The notes below the pieces were generated by a model. It had not been told where the DNA came from, made no database searches, and saw only the letters and a list, made by a program, of their open reading frames with translations. The position numbers were made by a program, and so were the translations under genes. This document shows positions 1-9,172 of a stretch of 64,000 nt of DNA, one piece after another (position 1 is the stretch's first letter; every line of letters begins with the position of its first letter). Source of the DNA: Pseudomonas putida (GTDB lineage Bacteria; Pseudomonadota; Gammaproteobacteria; Pseudomonadales; Pseudomonadaceae); the NCBI RefSeq assembly GCF_028682455.1, contig NZ_JANHLD010000001.1, positions 1,652,001 through 1,716,000 on the forward strand. The letters run 5' to 3'.

Positions 1-762
1 CACGCCTTGCAGCAGCACGTAGGAGGTGGTCACCAGGGCATCCGGCAAACCGCCGAGATCGGCGAGGAGTTCGGTCATCAGGCGCTGGCCGCATTCACGG
101 CTGAACGCTTCGCCCTGATAGCGGCTGACCGTGCCGGCAAACCCCTGCAGCGCTTCATCGAAGCCACCGGCGCGGGCCTGGCTGACGCTCAGCTCGGGGC
201 GGGCGCCGATCAGGGCGATGTGTTTGGGGGCGGTATCGAGCAGGCTGCGGGTCAGTTGCAGGCTGGCGTGGCGATCGTCACTGACCACCGAGCAGAAGTG
301 CGCCGGGTCCAGGGCGCGGTCGATAGCGATGATCGGCAGCCCCTTGGCTTGCAACTGGCGATAGCTGTCGTCACCGGCTGGCAGGCAACTGGCCACGAAC
401 AGCGCATCGCAACGGCGGGCGCGAAACAGCTGTTGCAGCTGGCGCTCGCTCTCGGGCTGGTCGTCGCTGCTGGCAATCAGCAATTGGTAGCCCTTGGCCC
501 TCGCCCCTTGTTCCAGCTGCTTGGCGATGCGCGCATAGCTGGGGTTTTCCAGGTCAGGGAGAATGAACCCCAGGGTCTTGGTGTGGCGGCTGCGCAAGCC
601 CGCCGCTTGTGGGTTGGGAGTGAAGCCATGGGCTTCGACCACCGCACGCACGCGTTCCACCGTGCTGTTGCTGATGCGTTGCTGTTCGGCCTTGCCGTTG
701 ATCACGTAGCTGGCCGTGGTCACGGACACACCAGCCAGACGGGCGATATCGCTGAGTTTCAC
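1..762 (-). CDS. fruR: Fructose repressor FruR (Cra), LacI family, 3' part outside window
   Basis: DNA-binding regulator of fructose uptake and central carbon flow. The N-terminus (KLSDIARLAGVSVTTASYVI) is a canonical LacI-family helix-turn-helix, followed by the periplasmic-binding-like effector domain. The start is taken as GTG at 760-762, with AAGGA about 8 bases upstream; the nearby ATG at 767 runs into TGA after one sense codon. About 254 codons are visible against roughly 330 for Cra, so the C-terminus lies beyond base 1. It is divergent from fruBKA, and a Cra operator lies in the shared 284-bp gap. From knowledge of P. putida Cra, fructose-1-phosphate is the expected inducer; this is family knowledge, not visible here. 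Identification is supported by both sequence and neighbours. Confidence 0.93.
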   Translation of the reverse strand, partial: MKLSDIARLAGVSVTTASYVINGKAEQQRISNSTVERVRAVVEAHGFTPNPQAAGLRSRHTKTLGFILPDLENPSYARIAKQLEQGARAKGYQLLIASSDDQPESERQLQQLFRARRCDALFVASCLPAGDDSYRQLQAKGLPIIAIDRALDPAHFCSVVSDDRHASLQLTRSLLDTAPKHIALIGARPELSVSQARAGGFDEALQGFAGTVSRYQGEAFSRECGQRLMTELLADLGGLPDALVTTSYVLLQGV

Positions 763-919
763 CGCATTTTCCTTGTTATTACCGCGACTGCTTGCACAGC
801 CTGACCGGGAATTGTCGCCGATCCAGTGGTCTCGGCGCAGACGACCATTGTCGCAATTGTCCGACAAGATGGGGCTTCATTGATCGAAGATTATCGAGTA
901 ACGTGCTCACAATTACAGA

Positions 920-931
920 TTAAACGTTTCA
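920..931. promoter_or_regulatory. Cra/FruR operator between fruR and fruB
   Basis: TTAAACGTTTCA is a near-palindrome built around AAACGTTT. It matches the operator that I recall being described for P. putida Cra upstream of fruB. It sits 116 bases before the fruB start and 158 bases before the fruR start, so one site could control both directions. I saw no other gene or strong hairpin in the 763-1046 gap. Confidence 0.85.
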
Positions 932-1046
932 GCAGGCGAATTTTCTGCCGAACCATCGCCTGCGGTGGGCCGTGAGCAACTGGCCCTATGCTGAAAAATT
1001 CACAACAATACCTCAGCACCGGCCTGGTGCTGCAAAGGAGAAGGTC

Positions 1047-3908
1047 ATGCTCGAGCTCACTGTAGAGCAGATATCCATGGGCCAGTCGGCTGTGGATAAA
1101 CCGGCGGCACTGCAGCTTCTGGCCGAGCGCCTGGTCAGTGACGGCCTGGTTGCCGAGGGTTACCTGGCCGGCCTGCAAGCCCGCGAGGCGCAAGGTTCGA
1201 CCTTCCTCGGGCAAGGTATTGCAATCCCCCACGGCACCCCCGACACCCGCGAGCTGGTATTTACCACCGGCGTGCGGCTGCTGCAGTTTCCCGAAGGGGT
1301 GGACTGGGGCGATGGCCAGCGGGTGTACCTGGCGATCGGCATCGCCGCGCGCTCCGATGAGCACCTGCGTCTGTTGCAACTGCTGACCCGCGCCCTGGGC
1401 GAAACCGACATGGCCGAGGCCTTGCGCCGCGCGAGCAGCGCCGAGGCCTTGCTCAAGCTGCTGCAAGGCGCACCCCAGGCGCTGGCGCTGGATGCGCAGA
1501 TGATCGGCCTGGGTGTGCCGGCTGAAGACTTTGACGAACTGGTGTGGCGCGCCGCCCGCCTGCTGCACCGCGCCGAGTGTGTGGGTGGCGAATTTGCCGG
1601 GGTATTGCAGCAGGTCGAGCCACTGCCGCTGGGCGAAGGCCTGTGGTGGCTGCACAGCGAGCAGGCGGTGCGCCAGCCGGGCCTGGCCTTCGTCACCCCG
1701 CAGCAGCCGCTGCGTTATCGCGACCAACCGGTACACGGAGTGTTCTGCCTGGCCAGCCTGGGCGCGGCCCACCAGGCACTGCTCGAGCGCTTGTGCACGC
1801 TGCTGATCGAAGGCCGTGGCCAGGAGCTGTGCCGTGCCACCAGCAGCCGCACCGTGCTCGAAGTACTCGGCGGCGAAGTGCCGGCCGACTGGCCCAGCGC
1901 CCGCATTGGCCTGGCCAATGCCCATGGTTTGCATGCGCGCCCGGCCAAGGCGCTGGCCCAATTGGCCAAGGCGTTCGAGGGCGAGATTCGTGTGCGGGTG
2001 GCCGACAGCGGCCAGCCTGCCGTTTCGGTCAAAAGCCTGAGCAAATTGTTGAGCCTGGGTGCCCGCCGGGGTCAGGTGCTGGAGATCATCGCCGAACCGA
2101 GTGTGGCTGCCGATGCACTGCCCGCCTTGCTGGCGGCCATCGAAGCGGGCCTGGGCGAGGAGGTCGAGGCACTCGCCGAGGTCGTGCCGCAGGCCACCCC
2201 CGAGCTGTTGCCCGAGCCTGTCCTGCAGGCCCCCGAGGCTGGCGCCATGCTCCAGGGTGTGCCCGCAGCGCCGGGTATTGCCAGCGGCCCGGCGCACATC
2301 CAGGTGCTGCGCGAGTTCGACTATCCCTTGCGTGGCGAATCCCTGCCTATCGAGCGGCAGCGTTTGCAGCAGGCCCTGGCCGCGGTGAACAGCGAGATTG
2401 CCGCGTTGATCCAGCGCAGCCAGGCCAAGGCCATTGGCGAGATCTTCATCACCCACCAGGAGATGCTCGCCGACCCGGACCTGGGCGACGCGGTGGACCA
2501 GCGCCTGCGCCAGGGCGAAAGCGCCCCGGCGGCGTGGATGGCGGTGATCGATGCCGCGGCGCGCCAGCAAGAGGCGTTGCACGACGCCTTGCTCGCCGAG
2601 CGTGCTGCCGACCTGCGCGACATTGGCCGACGGGTGCTGGCGCAACTATGTGACGTGGCAGAGGTTGCCGCTCCCGAGCAACCCTATGTGCTGGTGATGG
2701 AAGAGGTCGGTCCGTCGGACGTGGCGCGCCTGGACCCGGCCCGGGTGGCCGGGATCCTCACCGCGCGCGGTGGTGCCACGGCCCATAGCGCCATTGTCGC
2801 CCGCGCCCTGGGTATCCCGGCGGTAGTGGGGGCGGGCGACGCGGTATTGTTGATTGCCCCGGGAACGCCGCTGTTGCTCGATGGGCAACGGGGCCGTTTG
2901 CAGGTCGCGCCGCCTGCCGATGAATTGCAGCGCGCCCTGGCTGAACGCGACCGCCGCGAGCAGCGTTTGCAACAGGCCCGTGAACATCGCCTGGAACCGG
3001 CCGTTACCCGTGACGGCCACGCCATCGAAGTGTTCGCCAACATCGGCGAAAGCAAGGGCATCGACGCCGTGGTCGACCAGGGCGCCGAAGGTATCGGCCT
3101 GTTGCGCACCGAACTGATATTCATGGCCCATCAACAGTTACCGGATGAAGCCTTGCAGGAGGTCGAGTACCGACGGGTGCTCGACGGCCTGGGCGGTCGG
3201 CCGCTGGTGGTGCGCACCCTGGATGTGGGCGGTGACAAGCCGCTGCCGTATTGGCCGATAGCCAAGGAAGAGAACCCTTTTCTCGGTGTGCGCGGCATTC
3301 GCCTGACCCTGCAACGTCCGCAGGTGATGGAGAGCCAGTTGCGCGCCTTGCTGCGCGCGGCCGAGAGTCGTCCGCTGCGGATCATGTTCCCCATGGTCGG
3401 CCAGCTCGAAGAGTGGCAGCAGGCGCGGGCGATGGTCCAGCGCCTGCGCGAAGAGATCAACGTCGGCGACCTGCAACTGGGGATCATGATCGAGGTGCCG
3501 TCGGCGGCCTTGCTGGCCCCGGTGCTGGCGCGCGAAGTGGACTTCTTCAGCATCGGCACCAACGACCTGACGCAATACACCCTGGCCATCGACCGTGGCC
3601 ACCCGAGCCTCTCGGCCCAGGCCGACGGCCTGCACCCGGCCGTGCTGCAACTGATCGACATCACCGTGCGCGCCGCCCATGCCCACGGCAAGTGGGTGGG
3701 CGTGTGCGGCGAACTGGCCGCAGACCCGCAGGCGGTGGCGGTGCTGCTGGGCCTGGGGGTCGATGAACTGAGCGTTGCGGCGCGCAGTATCCCCGAGGTC
3801 AAGGCGCAGGTACGCGAATTGAATTTTGAACACGCCCGGCAGCTGGCCCAGCAAGCCCTGCTGCAAGGAAGTGCCAGCGCCGTCCGTGCGCTGGTGGAGA
3901 GCAACTGA
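1047..3908 (+). CDS. fruB: Fructose-specific multiphosphoryl transfer protein, EIIA-HPr-EI fusion
   Basis: Cytoplasmic phosphorelay protein that takes phosphate from PEP and passes it to the fructose permease FruA. Three domains occur in order. EIIA(Fru) covers about residues 1-145 with active His62 in IAIPHGTP. HPr covers about 280-370 with His296 in GLHARPA. Enzyme I covers about 390-953 with phospho-His580 in GGATAHSAI, the PEP-enzyme signature DFFSIGTNDLTQYTLAIDR, and Cys887 in GVCGEL. The start is ATG 1047, preceded by AAGGAG at 1035-1040; an in-frame GTG at 972 lacks a good ribosome site. At 953 aa it matches the pseudomonad FruB type. The stop TGA abuts the fruK ATG (TGAATG), so translation is probably coupled. 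The EI loop reads GGATAHS rather than the commoner GGRTSHA. Confidence 0.97.
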   Translation: MLELTVEQISMGQSAVDKPAALQLLAERLVSDGLVAEGYLAGLQAREAQGSTFLGQGIAIPHGTPDTRELVFTTGVRLLQFPEGVDWGDGQRVYLAIGIAARSDEHLRLLQLLTRALGETDMAEALRRASSAEALLKLLQGAPQALALDAQMIGLGVPAEDFDELVWRAARLLHRAECVGGEFAGVLQQVEPLPLGEGLWWLHSEQAVRQPGLAFVTPQQPLRYRDQPVHGVFCLASLGAAHQALLERLCTLLIEGRGQELCRATSSRTVLEVLGGEVPADWPSARIGLANAHGLHARPAKALAQLAKAFEGEIRVRVADSGQPAVSVKSLSKLLSLGARRGQVLEIIAEPSVAADALPALLAAIEAGLGEEVEALAEVVPQATPELLPEPVLQAPEAGAMLQGVPAAPGIASGPAHIQVLREFDYPLRGESLPIERQRLQQALAAVNSEIAALIQRSQAKAIGEIFITHQEMLADPDLGDAVDQRLRQGESAPAAWMAVIDAAARQQEALHDALLAERAADLRDIGRRVLAQLCDVAEVAAPEQPYVLVMEEVGPSDVARLDPARVAGILTARGGATAHSAIVARALGIPAVVGAGDAVLLIAPGTPLLLDGQRGRLQVAPPADELQRALAERDRREQRLQQAREHRLEPAVTRDGHAIEVFANIGESKGIDAVVDQGAEGIGLLRTELIFMAHQQLPDEALQEVEYRRVLDGLGGRPLVVRTLDVGGDKPLPYWPIAKEENPFLGVRGIRLTLQRPQVMESQLRALLRAAESRPLRIMFPMVGQLEEWQQARAMVQRLREEINVGDLQLGIMIEVPSAALLAPVLAREVDFFSIGTNDLTQYTLAIDRGHPSLSAQADGLHPAVLQLIDITVRAAHAHGKWVGVCGELAADPQAVAVLLGLGVDELSVAARSIPEVKAQVRELNFEHARQLAQQALLQGSASAVRALVESN

Positions 3909-4859
3909 ATGGCCAAGATACTCACCCTGACCCTCAACCCGGCGCTCGACCTCACCGTCAGCCTCGATGCCCTGCAGTGCGGCACCGTCAACCGCAGCCA
4001 GGCCCAGCACAGCCATGCCGCAGGCAAGGGCCTGAACGTGGCCCAGGTGCTGGCTGACCTGGGCCACAGCGTGACCGTCGGTGGCTTTCTGGGTGAAGAC
4101 AACCTGCAACCGTTCGAACAGCTGATCGCCCACCGTGGCTTTGCCGATTGTTTTGTTCGCGTGCCGGGTGAGACGCGCTGCAATATCAAGCTGGTCGAGG
4201 CCGATGGTCGCGTCACCGATATCAATGGCCCGGGCCCGCAGGTGGATGAACAGGCCCGCGAGCAACTGCTGGCCAGGCTGGCGCAGGTGGCCCCTGGGCA
4301 CGATGCGGTGGTGATCGCCGGTAGCTTGCCACGCGGTGTCACCGGCCCCTGGTTGCAGCAGCTGATCACCCGGCTCAAGGGCATGGGACTGAATGTCGCC
4401 CTGGACAGCAGCGGCGAAGCCTTGCGCGCAGGGCTCGACTGCGCACCCTGGATGGTCAAGCCCAATACCGATGAGCTTGGCGAAGTGCTGGGCTGCACGG
4501 TCCACAGCTTTGCCGAGCAACAGCTCGCAGCCCGCGAACTGATCGCCCGGGGCGTCGAGCATGTGGTGGTGTCCCAGGGCGAGCAGGGGGTCAACTGGTT
4601 CAGTCGCGATGCCGCGCTGGGGGCCTTGCCGCCCAAGGTCAAGGTGGCCAGCACGGTGGGTGCCGGTGACTCGCTGCTGGCGGGCATGGTTCACGGCCTG
4701 CTGGGGGGCGATACACCCGCCCAGACCTTGCGCCGGGCCACGGCCATCGCCGCCCAGGCGGTGACCCAGATCGGTTTTGGCATCAATGACCGGGCCCAGT
4801 TGGCACAACTGGAGCAGGGCGTGCAACTGCGTGAAGAACAACAAGAGGGTTGCAGATGA
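3909..4859 (+). CDS. fruK: 1-phosphofructokinase
   Basis: PfkB/ribokinase-family kinase converting fructose-1-phosphate, the product of FruA transport, to fructose-1,6-bisphosphate. Visible motifs are the N-terminal LTLNPALDLTVSL, the substrate-site GKGLNVAQVLADLG, and the C-terminal anion hole and catalytic base in STVGAGDSLLAGMVHGLL (GAGDS, Asp as base). At 316 aa it has normal family length. It begins directly after the fruB stop and its TGA overlaps the fruA ATG (ATGA). This is the middle gene of fruBKA and should be induced together with fruB through Cra. The assignment is straightforward from both motif and context. Confidence 0.97.
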   Translation: MAKILTLTLNPALDLTVSLDALQCGTVNRSQAQHSHAAGKGLNVAQVLADLGHSVTVGGFLGEDNLQPFEQLIAHRGFADCFVRVPGETRCNIKLVEADGRVTDINGPGPQVDEQAREQLLARLAQVAPGHDAVVIAGSLPRGVTGPWLQQLITRLKGMGLNVALDSSGEALRAGLDCAPWMVKPNTDELGEVLGCTVHSFAEQQLAARELIARGVEHVVVSQGEQGVNWFSRDAALGALPPKVKVASTVGAGDSLLAGMVHGLLGGDTPAQTLRRATAIAAQAVTQIGFGINDRAQLAQLEQGVQLREEQQEGCR

Positions 4860-6583
4860 ACATTGCCATTGTCACCGCCTGCCCCAACGGCCAGGTTTCC
4901 AGTGTGCTCAGTGCACGCTTGCTGGAAGCCGCCGCGCAGCGCCTGGGCTGGAGCACCAGCGTGGAAATCCATGATCCGCAGCAGCCCCAGGGGCAGTTGT
5001 CGGAGGCGGTGATTGCCGCTGCCGACTGGGTGTTGGTGGTCTGCACCGGGCCGTTGGATATGCGCCGTTTCGCCGGCAAGCGCCTGTACCAGAGCACACC
5101 GGCCAAGGCCTTGGCCGACATCCAGCATTTTTTGCGTGAAGCGGCGGAAAAGGCCGAGGCCTATCAGCCTGAGGCCCAGACACTGCCCCCTGCGCTGCGC
5201 GCAGCCAGGATCGTTGCCATCACCGCCTGCCCGACCGGTGTCGCGCACACATTCATGGCTGCCCAAGCCTTGCAGCAGGCGGCGCAGCAACTGGGGTACG
5301 AGCTTACGGTGGAAACCCAGGGCTCGGTAGGGGCGCGCAACCCGCTGCCACCGGCGGCCATCGCCGAGGCCGACGTGGTGTTGCTGGCGGCCGATATCGA
5401 GGTACCCATCGCCCGGTTCGCCGGCAAACGTATCTATCGTTGCGGCACGGGCGTAGCGCTCAAGCAGGCTCAGGCCACCTTGAACAAGGCCCTGGCCGAA
5501 GGTCGCGAAGAATCTGCCGCGCAGAGCGACACCAGCAGCCCGGCAAAGGCCGAGAAAACCGGGGTGTACAAGCACCTGCTCACGGGCGTCTCGTTCATGC
5601 TGCCGATGGTGGTCGCCGGCGGCTTGCTGATTGCCTTGTCGTTCGTGTTCGGCATCGAGGCGTTCAAGGAGCCCGGCACCTTGCCGGCCGCCCTCATGCA
5701 GATCGGTGGCGATGCCGCCTTCAAGTTGATGGTGCCGCTATTGGCCGGCTACATCGCCTATTCAATCGCCGACCGCCCGGGCCTGGCGCCGGGAATGATC
5801 GGCGGCCTGCTGGCCAGTACCCTGGGTGCCGGCTTCATCGGTGGCATCGTCGCAGGCTTTCTGGCCGGTTACAGCGCCAAGGCCATCAGTCGCTGGGTGC
5901 GCTTGCCCACTAGCCTGGATGCCCTCAAGCCGATCCTGATCATCCCCTTGCTGGCCAGCCTGTTCACCGGCCTGGTGATGATCTATGTGGTGGGCAAGCC
6001 GGTGGCCGGCATGCTCGAGGCGCTGACCCACTTTCTCGATAGCATGGGCACCACCAACGCGATTCTGCTCGGCGTGCTGCTGGGCGGGATGATGTGTGTC
6101 GACCTGGGCGGGCCGATCAACAAGGCGGCCTATGCGTTTTCCGTGGGCCTGCTGGCGTCCCAGAGCTATGCACCAATGGCTGCGACCATGGCTGCCGGCA
6201 TGGTGCCGCCGATTGGCCTGGGTATCGCCAGCTTCATCGCCCGGCGCAAGTTCGCCCAGAGCGAGCGCGAGGCGGGCAAGGCTGCCTTTGTGCTGGGCTT
6301 GTGCTTTATCTCTGAAGGGGCGATCCCGTTTGCCGCCAAAGACCCACTGCGGGTGATTCCGGCAAGCATCGCCGGTGGCGCCTTGACCGGGGCATTGTCG
6401 ATGTACTTTGGCTGCAAGCTGATGGCGCCCCATGGCGGGCTGTTCGTGATGCTCATCCCCAACGCCATCAACCATGCCCTGCTGTACCTGCTGGCGATCC
6501 TGGCGGGCAGCCTGCTGACCGCGGTGGTCTATGCCGTGCTCAAGCGCAGCGAGGGAGTGGAGCTGTCGGTACAGCCCGTGTAG
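4856..6583 (+). CDS. fruA: Fructose PTS permease, EIIB'-EIIB-EIIC
   Basis: Inner-membrane component that imports fructose and phosphorylates it at C1. It begins with a degenerate EIIB-like repeat (Cys9 in VTACPNGQ). The functional EIIB domain has Cys125 in ITACPTGVAHTF, which takes phosphate from the FruB EIIA domain. From about residue 240 to the end there is a hydrophobic EIIC channel with many membrane segments and the motif DLGGPINKAAYAFSVGLL. The ATG at 4856 overlaps the fruK stop; an in-frame TTG lies six bases earlier. The length of 575 aa is normal. The TAG stop lies inside a REP core, so the last codons border repeat DNA. It is the last gene of the operon, and no T-rich terminator was seen after it. 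Confidence 0.97.
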   Translation: MNIAIVTACPNGQVSSVLSARLLEAAAQRLGWSTSVEIHDPQQPQGQLSEAVIAAADWVLVVCTGPLDMRRFAGKRLYQSTPAKALADIQHFLREAAEKAEAYQPEAQTLPPALRAARIVAITACPTGVAHTFMAAQALQQAAQQLGYELTVETQGSVGARNPLPPAAIAEADVVLLAADIEVPIARFAGKRIYRCGTGVALKQAQATLNKALAEGREESAAQSDTSSPAKAEKTGVYKHLLTGVSFMLPMVVAGGLLIALSFVFGIEAFKEPGTLPAALMQIGGDAAFKLMVPLLAGYIAYSIADRPGLAPGMIGGLLASTLGAGFIGGIVAGFLAGYSAKAISRWVRLPTSLDALKPILIIPLLASLFTGLVMIYVVGKPVAGMLEALTHFLDSMGTTNAILLGVLLGGMMCVDLGGPINKAAYAFSVGLLASQSYAPMAATMAAGMVPPIGLGIASFIARRKFAQSEREAGKAAFVLGLCFISEGAIPFAAKDPLRVIPASIAGGALTGALSMYFGCKLMAPHGGLFVMLIPNAINHALLYLLAILAGSLLTAVVYAVLKRSEGVELSVQPV

Positions 6584-6601
6584 GGCGGGCTTGCCCCGCG
6601 A
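6579..6601. repeat. REP element overlapping the fruA stop codon
   Basis: A single copy of the Pseudomonas REP core (GGGCGGGCTTGCCCCGCGA) that can fold into a short GC hairpin. The fruA TAG stop (6581-6583) is its first triplet. It lies in the 32-bp gap between fruA and the convergent DUF3820 gene. Confidence 0.8.
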
Positions 6602-6615
6602 TGAAATTCGCCCGT

Positions 6616-6846
6616 TTACCTCGTACCGCGAGGGTGCTTCTTGCGCAGCGGCACCAGCAGATCGCCCAGGCCGTTATGGTCGATCTCGTGCATCAGGGCC
6701 AGCAACCCGCCCAGTTCCCCCTTGGGGAACCCCTGGCGCGCGAACCAGGCCAGGTAATGTCCGGGCAGGTCGGCAATCAGCCTGCCCTGGTATTTACCGA
6801 AGGGCATTTCGCGGGTCACCAGCAAGACAAGCAGTTCAGGATTCAT
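6616..6846 (-). CDS. DUF3820 family small protein
   Basis: Short cytoplasmic protein of 76 aa with the conserved DUF3820 pattern MPFGKYQGRLIADLPGHYLAWFARQGFPKGELGGLL. Family members are widespread in gammaproteobacteria and are sometimes labelled putative quorum-sensing-regulated virulence factors; no biochemical role is firmly known. The start ATG 6846 gives the usual MNPELLVLLV opening. An upstream in-frame ATG at 6915 would add a 23-residue extension that does not look conserved, and no strong ribosome site marks either. The gene is convergent with fruA. The C-terminus is basic (PLRKKHPRGTR). Confidence 0.8.
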   Translation of the reverse strand: MNPELLVLLVTREMPFGKYQGRLIADLPGHYLAWFARQGFPKGELGGLLALMHEIDHNGLGDLLVPLRKKHPRGTR

Positions 6847-7048
6847 GCAGCGGGGTTCTGGAAGGAAAGCGCCGACCATACATGCAATCTGCATGAAGGC
6901 CAAAGGACAGTTCATGCAGAACGCTCGGGCCTGAATCGTTCAATTAATCGTAAGCTATTGATAATAAATAGATTATTTTTCAATTCAGGGCTGGCACGAA
7001 CACTGCTCCGTATTCCTGCATCTTTCTTCAATGCAAAGGAGTCGTGTC

Positions 7049-7525
7049 ATGACCAGCCCCAACAAAGACGTTATCTCGGTACTCAACGAACTGATCGAGT
7101 TCAGCAAGGATGGCGAGAAGGGTTTCAAAACCTCTGCTGAAGATGTGAAGAACCCCGAGCTGAAAACCTATTTTCTGCAACGTGCTGGCGAATGCGGTAC
7201 CGCAGCGTCGGAGTTGCAACACCAGGTCCGTGCCCTGGGCGGCGATCCCGAGACGTCCACCAGCGTCAGCGGCGACCTGCACCGCGGCTGGGTCAATCTC
7301 AAGTCGATGCTCACCGGCAAGGATGAAGAGGCGGTGCTCAACGAGGTGGAACGCGGCGAGGACCACGCCCTGAAGGCCTATAAGGACGCGCTGGAGAAAC
7401 TCACCAAGCTGACCATGGCACCGGGCAGCGAGGTGTATGCCCTGGTCGAGCGCCAGTATCACGGCGTGCAACGCAACCATGACCAGGTCAAGGCGCTGCG
7501 CAACGCCGCCCGCGCGCGTTCCTAG
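7049..7525 (+). CDS. PA2169-type four-helix-bundle protein (DUF2383)
   Basis: Predicted cytoplasmic helical protein of 158 aa containing a DUF2383 ferritin-like four-helix fold (NKDVISVLNELIEFSKDGEK, then ELKTYFLQRAGECGTAASEL). Homologues of the PA2169 type are commonly stress-responsive in pseudomonads, but their biochemical role is not established. The start ATG 7049 is preceded by AAAGGAG at 7035-7041. The upstream 202-bp gap is AT-rich and probably holds the promoter, including TATTGATAATAAATAG-like stretches. It is convergent with the diguanylate cyclase gene: the two TAG stops share the palindrome CTAG. Confidence 0.85.
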   Translation: MTSPNKDVISVLNELIEFSKDGEKGFKTSAEDVKNPELKTYFLQRAGECGTAASELQHQVRALGGDPETSTSVSGDLHRGWVNLKSMLTGKDEEAVLNEVERGEDHALKAYKDALEKLTKLTMAPGSEVYALVERQYHGVQRNHDQVKALRNAARARS

Positions 7526-9021
7526 GTCGCGGTCTCGACGCGGTTGCGGCCATTGCGCTTGGCGCAATACAACGCATCGTCGGCACAGCCCAGCAAGGTC
7601 GCCAGATCTTGCTGGGCGCCGGGCGTATAGCAGCCGATACCGATGCTCACGGTGACCGGCGCGGTGTCCCCATCGAATGGCGGCAACGCTTCGACGCTGC
7701 TGCGGATTCGCTCGGCCAGGATTTGCGCGCCGTGGCGTTCAGTCTCGGGCAACACCACCAGAAACTCCTCACCCCCATAGCGCGCCGCCAGATCTGCCGG
7801 GCGACGGATGCTGCGGCCGATGGCGGCAGCGACCTCGCGTAGGGCTTTGTCGCCGCCCTGATGGCCGTGCCGCTCGTTGAAGGCCTTGAAGTGATCGACA
7901 TCCACCATCAATACCGCCATCGGGCGGTGATTGCGTTGGGCCCGTGACCATTCCCGGCGCAGTACCTGGTCGAGCTGGCGGCGGTTGGCAAGGCCGGTGA
8001 GGCTGTCGGTGGCAGCCAGCTCCGCCAGGTCCTGTTCGGCGCAGTGCCGGCGGCGCAGCTCGCGGCCCAGCAGCAAGGTCAGCCAGAGGATGCCAATGCA
8101 CAGCACGCCGGTGGCGCAGCCGACCAGCAGCGCAGTGCGCCGCCAGGAGGCGAAGACGTCGTCTGCCGAGCGCGCCACCACCACGATCAGGGGCAGTTCG
8201 GCCACTCGGGCAAAGGTGTACAGCTTGGCCTTGCCGCTGCTGCCGGAAAAACCCGAGAAGCTGCCTTTGCCATCGGCCAGCAGACGTTTGAAGTTGGGGC
8301 GATCGGAGAAGCTGGCCCCGATCAGCGGATCGTCCGGCTTGCTCGACTGGCGGGCCAGCAGCACGCCGTCGGTGTTCAACAGGGTGATGCTGCTGTCGCG
8401 GCCGATGTCCAGGCGGGTGAACAGGTCGGTGAAGTACGACAGGCGCATGGCGCCGGCGGCCACGCCGACGAACTCGCCGTTGGGGCCGGAAATGCGCCGG
8501 GTGAAGCTGATGCACCAGTTCAGGTTGCCCAGGCGGGCCTTGAACGGCGGGCTGATCACCAGCCCCGCGTCGGGGTTCTGGCGATGGGCCTGGAATACTT
8601 TGCTGTCGGCGAAATTGGCCTGGCGTGGCACCACGCTGGTGGAGTCGGCGCTCACATTGCCCTGGGCATCGAGCAATAGGATGTCGCCGCGTACCGGTGT
8701 GGTGAAGGCCTGGTTGAAGTAGACCTGCTGGCGCAATTCGACAGGCAGCGCTTGCAGCTGCGGCTGCTTGGCCGCGCGGATCAGGCCGAGCAACGACAGG
8801 TCGTAGAGTTCGACATTGCGCACGATGTCGCTTTCGATCAGCTGGACAATGTTGCTCGCCGCGCGCGCGGCGCTCTGTTCGATGTTGCTGCGCTCACGCA
8901 TCACCAGGTAGCTGACGATGGCCACAATGGCGAGCACCGCAAGGCAACTGCCCAGGTTCAGGATCAGCTCCGGATGAGACTTGTACAGGGCAGATCGCTG
9001 GGATCGGGTGGGCAAAGTCAT
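7522..9021 (-). CDS. CACHE-GGDEF membrane diguanylate cyclase
   Basis: Makes cyclic di-GMP from GTP. The 499-aa protein has an N-terminal membrane segment (about 20-42), a periplasmic sensor of the dCACHE kind (about 45-285, with SFTRRISGPNGEFVGVAAGAM), a second membrane segment around 290-315, and a C-terminal GGDEF domain. The catalytic motif is GGEEF at residues 416-420. The inhibitory I-site RxxD (RPAD, 407-410) lies exactly five residues before it, so an active enzyme with product inhibition is predicted. No HAMP or EAL domain is seen. The ligand of the sensor is unknown. The product could feed the PilZ receptor Alg44 in this window, but many cyclases compete for that role. Confidence 0.92.
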   Translation of the reverse strand: MTLPTRSQRSALYKSHPELILNLGSCLAVLAIVAIVSYLVMRERSNIEQSAARAASNIVQLIESDIVRNVELYDLSLLGLIRAAKQPQLQALPVELRQQVYFNQAFTTPVRGDILLLDAQGNVSADSTSVVPRQANFADSKVFQAHRQNPDAGLVISPPFKARLGNLNWCISFTRRISGPNGEFVGVAAGAMRLSYFTDLFTRLDIGRDSSITLLNTDGVLLARQSSKPDDPLIGASFSDRPNFKRLLADGKGSFSGFSGSSGKAKLYTFARVAELPLIVVVARSADDVFASWRRTALLVGCATGVLCIGILWLTLLLGRELRRRHCAEQDLAELAATDSLTGLANRRQLDQVLRREWSRAQRNHRPMAVLMVDVDHFKAFNERHGHQGGDKALREVAAAIGRSIRRPADLAARYGGEEFLVVLPETERHGAQILAERIRSSVEALPPFDGDTAPVTVSIGIGCYTPGAQQDLATLLGCADDALYCAKRNGRNRVETAT

Positions 9022-9172
9022 GGTCGCTGCAGCTGAAGACCGTCGGAAGAGGCGCGGGGGTGGTCACGCGGCGGCGGTATTCTAGGGGGGGCAGGATTGT
9101 CGAACAAGGACTTAATGGTGGCCAACCGACGGAAAGAGCTGGCGCGAACGCCAGCTCCCGGCAAGGGTGCAA

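Noticed and set aside
891..2645. Minus-strand open frame opposite fruB
   Set aside because: fruB has three intact enzyme domains; the opposite frame has no motif or ribosome site.
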